This document shows positions 34,688-40,173 of a stretch of 40,173 nucleotides of DNA, in pieces. This DNA is from Methanomassiliicoccales archaeon (lineage in GTDB: Archaea > Thermoplasmatota > Thermoplasmata > Methanomassiliicoccales > JACIVX01): the NCBI GenBank assembly GCA_029907465.1, contig JARYLV010000016.1, positions 1 through 40,173 of the forward strand. Direction: 5' to 3'. The stretch's first letter is position 1, and each line of letters begins with the position of its first letter. A program made the position numbers and the translations under genes. The notes under the pieces are model-generated. The model was not told the origin of the DNA. It saw nothing but the letters and a program-made list of their open reading frames with translations, and made no database searches.

Positions 34688-36451
34688 ATGCTAACGCCAG
34701 ATAATATGATGCTGGAGATCGGCGCTGTCATGCTCATTGCATTCATAGGCGCCACGATCGCATCTAAGTTGAAGCAGAGTGTCATTCTTGGTTATATCAT
34801 CGTTGGGATCATTCTCGGTCCCCATATTCACTTTCAGCTTGGTCCGTTCACATACAATGGCATCATCAGGGACACGACCATAATCGATTTCCTCTCGTAC
34901 CTTGGCCTCATTCTTCTGATGTTTTTCATAGGGTTGGAATTCTCGTTCAGTAAGGTCAGGAAAACGAAATCATCAGCTGCGATCATCGCGATGTTGAATC
35001 TAGGTATCAACATGTTCACTGGAATTATGTTGGGAACGGCGATGGGCTGGCCAATCGTCGACACGATTTTTCTTGCAGGTATCATCTCGATGAGCAGCAG
35101 TGCGGTGGCAATGAAATCGATCATCGAACTCAAACGGCTAGCAAATCCTGAAACGGAATTCCTCATCGGCATCTCTGTAACTGAGAGCTTCCTCGCCATG
35201 GTTCTTCTGACAATTATCGCTGGTCTGATGATCAAAGATGGGACTGAGCCAGTGAGTTTGTCTTCACTCGCGCTAGGAATCATCGTTTTCTATGCGTTCT
35301 TCGTTTTTCTCGCTCTATGGGTTATACCAAAGACAGTTCATCATCTCCGAAGGATTAAGAACGATGAAATGTTCGTCCTCTTTGCACTTGGCATCGTATT
35401 CCTTGCAGCCGCTTTTGCTGAGATCTCTGGGGTACCAGCTATTATCGGAGCATTTTTCATTGGAATGGTGTTCGCAGAGACGAAAGTTTCAGAGAGGTTT
35501 GAAGAAAAAATCGTGCCGTTCAGAGATGCCTTCGTAGCCGTCTTCTTCGTATCGTTCGGAATGTTGATAGACCCCCTCATGTTCGTTGAAATTTGGTGGC
35601 TGATCTTAGCAGCAGCGACACTTGTCATTATCAACGATTTCATTATTACCGCAGCTCTCGCATATCTGCTGGGGTTTTCCTCGAAAGCATCCATGTCGAT
35701 AGGAAGCGCACTCTGCGGAAGGGATGCTGAGTCTGTGATGTTTGCCAGTGTCGGTAGCCGTGCTTTTGGTGCGACGAAAGGCGCCATTCTTTATCCTTTT
35801 GCAGGGGCGCTTTGTTTCGTAACGAGCGCGATTACCCCGTTTCTCATGAGGAACAGTTTGAAAGTTGCTGGTAGACTCTCCTCAATGCTACCTGCTTATG
35901 TGAAACATGGCGGCGCCGTCATATCAAGGACTTTATCAAAACTGGTCATGCCTTCGACTCTTCCTGTCCTGCAAAAATCAAAGGGAATTGGCATCCTTAT
36001 CATCGCCTACTTCCTGATTCTTTGTGCGACTGCCGTGACGACAGGTTATCTACACATCCTGATCTTTATTATCGGTATTCTCCTGACGATTGTCTTCCAC
36101 TTTGTCTTCTCATCGGAGATTTCTAGAATCGTAAGGAGTACAAATTACTCGAATCTCAATCTTTCACAGAGGGACAATCGGGTTACAGTTAGAATTGTCT
36201 CCTCATTTGTTTCCGGCGGGTTCATCGCAATGATGTTAGCCGCATTTCTTTACCCATTTTACTGGCCATCGACACCTCTGGTACTTCTGATGTATGTTGG
36301 CTGGATCCTCCTCATAATGAGACGGGTTTACCAAACAGTATCGCGTCGACCAATCGCAATCGATCATGGTATTGCCACGGATGAACTTTCCTCATTTGGT
36401 TGCGGGATTGAGAACAAGAATGTTACAAAGATGCCGTTTCGGAACAAGTAG
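34688..36451 (+). CDS. KefB-type cation:proton antiporter (CPA2 family)
   Basis: This 587-residue membrane protein belongs to the monovalent cation:proton antiporter-2 family, exchanging K+ or Na+ for H+ at the cytoplasmic membrane. The first 395 residues carry about 12 spans with the family landmarks: GYIIVGIILGPHIHFQLGPF, LLMFFIGLEFSFSKV, MSSSAVAMKSI, and FFIGMVFAETKVSERFEEKI. The C-terminal 190 residues hold more hydrophobic segments (GIGILIIAYFLILCATAVTT) instead of a TrkA-N NAD domain, so nucleotide gating via a fused domain is absent. GAGGGAGTT precedes ATG at 34688. No kefC/kefF-type partner adjoins, and the gene stands alone. Confidence 0.9.
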   Translation: MLTPDNMMLEIGAVMLIAFIGATIASKLKQSVILGYIIVGIILGPHIHFQLGPFTYNGIIRDTTIIDFLSYLGLILLMFFIGLEFSFSKVRKTKSSAAIIAMLNLGINMFTGIMLGTAMGWPIVDTIFLAGIISMSSSAVAMKSIIELKRLANPETEFLIGISVTESFLAMVLLTIIAGLMIKDGTEPVSLSSLALGIIVFYAFFVFLALWVIPKTVHHLRRIKNDEMFVLFALGIVFLAAAFAEISGVPAIIGAFFIGMVFAETKVSERFEEKIVPFRDAFVAVFFVSFGMLIDPLMFVEIWWLILAAATLVIINDFIITAALAYLLGFSSKASMSIGSALCGRDAESVMFASVGSRAFGATKGAILYPFAGALCFVTSAITPFLMRNSLKVAGRLSSMLPAYVKHGGAVISRTLSKLVMPSTLPVLQKSKGIGILIIAYFLILCATAVTTGYLHILIFIIGILLTIVFHFVFSSEISRIVRSTNYSNLNLSQRDNRVTVRIVSSFVSGGFIAMMLAAFLYPFYWPSTPLVLLMYVGWILLIMRRVYQTVSRRPIAIDHGIATDELSSFGCGIENKNVTKMPFRNK

Positions 36452-36626
36452 AGCCAGAATGAAATGTCGTTTTGATGTCTTGTAATTTTTCAGAAAACGA
36501 CACTTGCCAGCTCTCCTCAAGCCATTCCTTGATGAATGATCAATAATTTGTGTTTCGGCTCGCTTAACTAACTCTGATCTTATTTAGTCTACTCGCAGCG
36601 CGATCGAAAGACATTGAATCTCAAGG

Positions 36627-36698
36627 TGCGGCTGCCGGGATTCGAACCCGGGTTTGAAGCTTGGGAAGCTCCAGTCCTAACCACTAGACTACAGCCGC
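36627..36698 (-). tRNA. tRNA-Gly(CCC)
   Basis: A complete 72-nt tRNA. Acceptor stem GCGGCTG/CAGCCGC with discriminator A, D arm GTCT-AGTGGTTA-GGAC, anticodon stem GGAGC/GCTTC (one G-T pair) with loop TTCCCAA and anticodon CCC, variable loop AAAC, T arm CCGGG-TTCGAAT-CCCGG. CCA is not encoded and there is no intron. AT-rich TATA-like sequence lies near 36722 and 36745 upstream. Confidence 0.97.
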
Positions 36699-36778
36699 TC
36701 GCGCCTTAATCGCATTCCGATCAATAATTCTTTTCCACATTAAATTACTTTGATTGCATTTTCGAAGCAGAAACCCTC

Positions 36779-37033
36779 TCAGCTCACGGTCTCCAACTGG
36801 CTGATGATATTCCAGATCAGGGTTCTGCCATGAAGGGGAATGTTAGGATCATTTGCCAGTTCATCCAAAATGAAGATAGCGCTCGCAGCCCTCACGTCAA
36901 GTGCTTCATTTTGCTGCAGAAGCCGCTCTTTTGCCTCTGTCGCTCCCCGTCTGATATTTCTTGGCACCGATGTATCTTCAGCCAGTTGGTCAAGAATCTC
37001 GATGATCTGCTTGAGTTTGGCATTTTGATCCAC
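36779..37033 (-). CDS. UPF0147-family protein, 84 residues
   Basis: The short helical archaeal protein runs KLKQIIEILDQLAEDTSVPR, a GATEAKERLLQQNEALDVRA middle and the end LANDPNIPLHGRTLIWNIIS. This matches the UPF0147 family, whose function is unknown. GTG at 37033 is chosen because GGAGGTGATCAT lies just before it; the longer frame to 37090 overlaps the preceding gene. It follows the Lrp-type gene by 34 bp on the same strand. Confidence 0.88.
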   Translation of the reverse strand: MDQNAKLKQIIEILDQLAEDTSVPRNIRRGATEAKERLLQQNEALDVRAASAIFILDELANDPNIPLHGRTLIWNIISQLETVS

Positions 37034-37067
37034 ATGATCACCTCCTTCACCTGGGGGCACGTTCCCT

Positions 37068-37469
37068 TCATACACTCTTAGGCATCTCATCGGAGCCTTG
37101 GCTATTTAGCGACTCCGTTTTCAACTCGCCCCTCTCTTTAAAAGTCATCACGACCATCATTGTTTTTATCTCTTTGATTCCCTGGATGTTGGCAATTTTT
37201 TCGACGAGAAATCTCTTCAGTTGATTATAGTTCTGAAATTTCACCTTTGCAATGATATCCGTATCACCAGTAACAAGAAAGACGTCTTCCACAACCTCGT
37301 ATTCGGATATCCGCTCTGCTATTGCATCCGCCTCCTTTGTGTCAATTTTCAGATTTATGAGTGAGGTAACTTGGTCATCACCGTAATAGTTCGACATAAC
37401 TGTGTCATATTCCGTTCTCTCCTTTTCCTGCAAATCGAACACCTCCTCTTGAATGAATCTCAATGGCAT
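37068..37469 (-). CDS. Lrp/AsnC ligand-binding-domain protein without DNA-binding part
   Basis: The 133-residue protein has a polar N-terminus (about 30 residues, with FIQEEVFDLQEKERTEYD) and then a RAM domain: VTSLINLKIDTKEADAIAER, VVEDVFLVTGDTDIIAKVKF, then LVEKIANIQGIKEIKTMMVV. A DNA-binding HTH is missing. Met 25 (37397) is a shorter start option. It lies between a 55-residue protein gene and the UPF0147 gene on the same strand, so the three may be one operon. It is distinct from the RAM protein at 23302-23535. Confidence 0.83.
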   Translation of the reverse strand: MPLRFIQEEVFDLQEKERTEYDTVMSNYYGDDQVTSLINLKIDTKEADAIAERISEYEVVEDVFLVTGDTDIIAKVKFQNYNQLKRFLVEKIANIQGIKEIKTMMVVMTFKERGELKTESLNSQGSDEMPKSV

Positions 37470-37536
37470 ACAGGCTCGCAGGTGCAGGATGCTCTGCGCT
37501 CTCTAAGCGGGCGGAATGCAGAGCCTTGGAAGATCC

Positions 37537-37704
37537 CTAACCAGTCGTCTCAAACTCTTCCTGGAGATCGATAATCACTTGTTCAAGAACTTCTTCAAGA
37601 CTCGAACTGCGGTATTCCCTCAGCCCGCCAATGTCGCTCTGAACTCTGGCTACATAGGTTGTGTTACTTTTTAGGAACTCAACATTGCAAAGGGTCTCTT
37701 CCAT
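37537..37704 (-). CDS. Small protein of unknown function, 55 residues
   Basis: The frame starts at ATG 37704 after GGAGGTGGATGAAAA, a very good ribosome-binding site, and ends at TAG 37537-37539. The product (METLCNV-like start, then TTYVARVQSDIGGLREYRSS and LEEVLEQVIIDLQEEFETTG) has a short beta pair and an acidic C-terminal helix, with one cysteine. A TATA-like ATATATG lies near 37755. It is 67 bp upstream of the Lrp-type gene on the same strand, so co-transcription is likely. I recognise no family, but the translation signals are as good as any in the window. Confidence 0.75.
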   Translation of the reverse strand: MEETLCNVEFLKSNTTYVARVQSDIGGLREYRSSSLEEVLEQVIIDLQEEFETTG

Positions 37705-38321
37705 TTTTCATCCACCTCCAGCCAACATCCTGAGAGGTCACTAACGTGCCGCACATATATGGTTTGATATTTAATGATTTTTACACGACAGAAGTTGATC
37801 GGATTGGAGTCTCGGGCGCCTGTCAAAGGCTTTCAAGAAAGAAGAGATTTCTTGCAATCAGAATGTGGGTCCCACTCTCCCAATATTGTCATCTGGACAG
37901 GTCTCACAGTTCTTTGGAAAAATCGATTTCACAATATATCATTAGAGCGAGGCAACCTCAAAATTGATTTTGAAAGTTGGTAGTAGATGGTTGGTTGTAA
38001 ATGATGTTATCTCATTCTTCCCTTCCTGATCGGAGACTGTATCTTGATTCAGAGTAGTCGATGCCAGAACGGATCAGTTGCACTCCTAAGCGAAGACCAA
38101 TCATTGCTCTCTTAGCTCTGTGATCAGGAATTTGGACGTCCCGCCGGGCAACAAGACTTCAATAAACTCAAGTGTGAAAATCTAAGAGTATCACTCTCGC
38201 TGGCGGAATTGAAACGATTGCCAGCAATTACCCGCCATGCAATTTGCATGCCAATCTCTATCCGATAAATCATATCATATTTTCATCGCCTGCGAAGGTT
38301 GCAATAGGTTTCTAGAATCAG
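37705..38321. other. AT-rich gap without a supported gene
   Basis: Two plus-strand frames of about 70 codons overlap each other (37746-37983) and lack ribosome-binding sites. At 38236-38250 there is an inverted repeat, CATGCAA-T-TTGCATG, of unknown role. Otherwise nothing identifiable is seen. Confidence 0.45.
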
Positions 38322-38834
38322 TCATACAAGCTCTCTGAAAGATCGATTATTCAAGTTTTTCTTAGGGCTTTGCCGAAGGAATTTCTCCATAGTGAACGCA
38401 TTTTTCCCGGGACCGTAGTAGTCCATCAAGATTCCTTTGATCGAAAACCCTCTTTTCTTATAAAATCTCAATGCCACTTCATTCATCATGTGAACTTCCA
38501 AAACAACTTTGACAATACCCCTTGCAATCGCATTCCGCTCAATCTCATCAATCATTGCAGTACCAACTCCGATTTTTCGGTACTCTGGCAGAACAGCGAT
38601 AGAAATGATTCTCCCCTGCCTAGAGGACTCATGGAAATAAGCTGAAGCGTACCCGACTGGCTCTTCATTTATATATGCAATAATTGTTAAAAATTCGTCA
38701 ATTTCTAGGAGTGTGGTTAGCAGTGATCTCTCGTATCGTACCGACTCATCAAAGCATGCCCTCTCAATCAATTCAATACGATGTAAATCATCAACAGTAG
38801 CTCTCCTAATCACAACGCCTATGGAGCTCACCAT
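38322..38834 (-). CDS. GNAT-family N-acetyltransferase, RimI-like
   Basis: The 170-residue protein has the GNAT fold. Seen are VVIRRATVDDLHRIELIERA, then EEPVGYASAYFHESSRQGRI, the acetyl-CoA motif A in IISIAVLPEYRKIGVGTAMI (Q/RxxGxG/A type, here RKIGVG), and EVHMMNEVALRFYKKRGFSI. This matches RimI-type N-terminal protein acetyltransferases best, which in archaea acetylate many protein N-termini, but other substrates are possible. ATG at 38834 fits the conserved start. It diverges from asnS, with 150 bp between. Confidence 0.85.
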   Translation of the reverse strand: MVSSIGVVIRRATVDDLHRIELIERACFDESVRYERSLLTTLLEIDEFLTIIAYINEEPVGYASAYFHESSRQGRIISIAVLPEYRKIGVGTAMIDEIERNAIARGIVKVVLEVHMMNEVALRFYKKRGFSIKGILMDYYGPGKNAFTMEKFLRQSPKKNLNNRSFRELV

Positions 38835-38984
38835 CGATCAATGGTAGCAATAGGAAATAAAAATCTCTGTCTCCACACAAAACCCGATAGAGGATAAGAA
38901 AGTGCAAAAGGTAATTCGAATCGGCACCCCCCCTCCTTCTAAACCGAAATCAAGAGATACTTGAATGCACTTCTTAAGAGACGA

Positions 38985-40173
38985 ATGTACCATCCAGTTC
39001 CGATATCCAAAGTATTCACTGAGCCCCATACGGACAGGGATGTCTGTATCAGAGGATGGGTATACCGGACGAGATCGAGCGGATCGATTGTTTTTTCCAT
39101 TATTCGGGACGCCTCAGGGATCATCCAAGTGACAGTGAAAAAGGGACTTCTACCTGACACCGACTTCAATGCGGCGGTTTCGGCATCGGTCGAATCGTCG
39201 GTGATTGTCGTGGGCAGACTCGCTGAGGATAAGAGGGCACCAGGCGGACTCGAGATTCGAGCCAGCGAATTCAAGTTGATCGGCCCTGCCGAGCCGTTTC
39301 CGATCACAGAATATCAGAGTGAGGAGTTGCTTCTCGATAAGAGACACTTATGGATTCGATCTAGGGAGCAAAACGCAATTATGAAAATCAAGGCGACGGC
39401 ACTGGAGGGAGCAAGGGAATGGCTCAAAGAAAATGACTTCGTTGAGGTGACGCCACCGATATTCACGACAAATGCATGTGAAGGAGGCGTTACGCTCTTT
39501 AAGCTAGATTATTTCGGAAGGCAGGCGTATTTGAGCCAGAGTGCACAGATGTATCTTGAAGCGCTAATCTTTTCGCTCGAAAGAGTTTGGTCTTTGACCC
39601 CTTCTTTTCGCGCTGAGAAATCGAGGACGCCCAGGCATCTGACGGAGTACTGGCACCTTGAGCTCGAAGAAGCTTGGGTAGAGAATGATGAGAATATGAG
39701 GATCCAGGAAGAGCTTGTGACCGCCATGGTTGAAAAAGTCCTGCGAGAAAGACGAGCTGAACTGGAATTGCTCAAGAGAGATATCGAACCTCTCAAGGCC
39801 ATAACGCCTCCCTTCAAGAGAATGAAGTATTCGGAGGTCATTGATTTTTTGCGTTCAAGAGGATTCGATATCGTATATGGATGCGATCTTGGTGCACCTG
39901 AGGAAAGGGCAGTCACCGCAGAGGAGTCTTTACCTGTTTTTATCACAAATTATCCTAAGGAATGCAAAGCATTCTATATGAAGGAAGATCCAGAAGACCC
40001 AAAAACGTACAGATGTTCAGATCTGCTTGCGCCAGAGGGATATGGTGAAATCATCGGGGGAAGCGAAAGGGAGACTGATGTTAATAAGCTCATTGAGAGG
40101 TTAGATGCGCTTTCAATACCAAGGGAAAATTATGAATGGTATCTTGATCTTCGGCGGTTTGGAAGTGTACCTC
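38985..40173 (+). CDS. asnS: Asparaginyl-tRNA synthetase (3' truncated by window)
   Basis: The enzyme charges tRNA-Asn. 396 codons are visible from ATG 38985. Residues 1-110 hold the anticodon-binding OB fold (VCIRGWVYRTRSSGSIVFSI, DASGIIQVTV). The class II core follows with ITEYQSEELLLDKRHLWIRS, FVEVTPPIFTTNACEGG, motif 2 FRAEKSRTPRHLTEYWHLEL, and PVFITNYPKECKAFYMKEDP. The DLLAPEGYGEIIGGSERE segment marks AsnRS rather than AspRS. Motif 3 would lie beyond the window. A TTG at 38961 is an in-frame alternative start with weaker support. The presence of AsnRS suggests direct charging, not only the amidotransferase route. Confidence 0.93.
   Translation, partial: MYHPVPISKVFTEPHTDRDVCIRGWVYRTRSSGSIVFSIIRDASGIIQVTVKKGLLPDTDFNAAVSASVESSVIVVGRLAEDKRAPGGLEIRASEFKLIGPAEPFPITEYQSEELLLDKRHLWIRSREQNAIMKIKATALEGAREWLKENDFVEVTPPIFTTNACEGGVTLFKLDYFGRQAYLSQSAQMYLEALIFSLERVWSLTPSFRAEKSRTPRHLTEYWHLELEEAWVENDENMRIQEELVTAMVEKVLRERRAELELLKRDIEPLKAITPPFKRMKYSEVIDFLRSRGFDIVYGCDLGAPEERAVTAEESLPVFITNYPKECKAFYMKEDPEDPKTYRCSDLLAPEGYGEIIGGSERETDVNKLIERLDALSIPRENYEWYLDLRRFGSVP

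Noticed and set aside
37746-37983. Two overlapping plus-strand frames of about 70 codons
   Set aside because: They lack ribosome-binding sites and show no protein-like pattern; overlapping frames of this size arise by chance.

Overview
This window is archaeal chromosome, most likely from a Thermoplasmata or Methanomassiliicoccales-like euryarchaeote of moderate GC. The evidence is a family D DNA polymerase small subunit, TFB, Gar1, a Cdc48 ATPase, A-type ATP synthase subunit D, a long fused tRNA-splicing endonuclease, a two-gene GMP synthase, an archaeal phosphopantoate ligase, RtcA, UPF0147 and DUF131. TATA-like boxes often lie 25-30 bp before start codons, so many mRNAs look leaderless. The taxonomic call is inference, because no rRNA gene is present.

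Layout. 1-402: end of an ATP synthase operon plus a 35-residue membrane microprotein. 448-3122: polymerase D small subunit diverging from an RNA-binding protein and a TIM-barrel epimerase; the divergent genes share one palindromic TATA. 3115-7739: CPBP protease with two zinc ribbons, a small unknown protein, CYTH protein, cobalamin adenosyltransferase, TraB-like protein and an HTH regulator. 7834-12105: a heat-shock operon read leftward (HTH regulator, coiled-coil protein, Hsp20, Cdc48, Hsp20). 12326-14419: EndA and a zinc-ribbon/TPR membrane protein. 14420-18735: an AT-richer, gene-poor stretch with a large broken secreted metalloprotease gene and a 45-bp 3' fragment of tRNA-Arg(TCG), which looks like an old integration scar. 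18756-23854: TFB, Gar1, phosphopantoate ligase, adenosylhomocysteinase with a sugar/nucleoside kinase, and small proteins. 23974-27188: PurE and both GMP synthase subunits, with a HAD hydrolase between. 27144-33369: DUF131 protein, a 423-residue unknown enzyme-like protein, an unknown two-domain protein, Mut7-C RNase, riboflavin reductase, PAC2 protein and RtcA. 33370-34687: a gene-free, apparently decayed island. 34688-40173: KefB-type antiporter, tRNA-Gly(CCC), UPF0147, Lrp-type proteins, GNAT acetyltransferase and the start of AsnRS.

The strongest functional story is the heat-shock operon. Its order (HTH repressor, Hsp20, Cdc48) matches the HSR1 operon I recall from Archaeoglobus fulgidus. 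The sequence carries three TAAC-N5-GTTR sites: one at the regulator promoter and two in tandem just after an internal hsp20 promoter. An unrecognised coiled-coil gene and a second Hsp20 have been added to the operon. Other linked sets are AdoHcy hydrolase with a PfkB kinase (translationally coupled), PurE with the GMP synthase ATPase subunit, and riboflavin reductase with the Mut7-C RNase. No CRISPR array or intact mobile element was seen.
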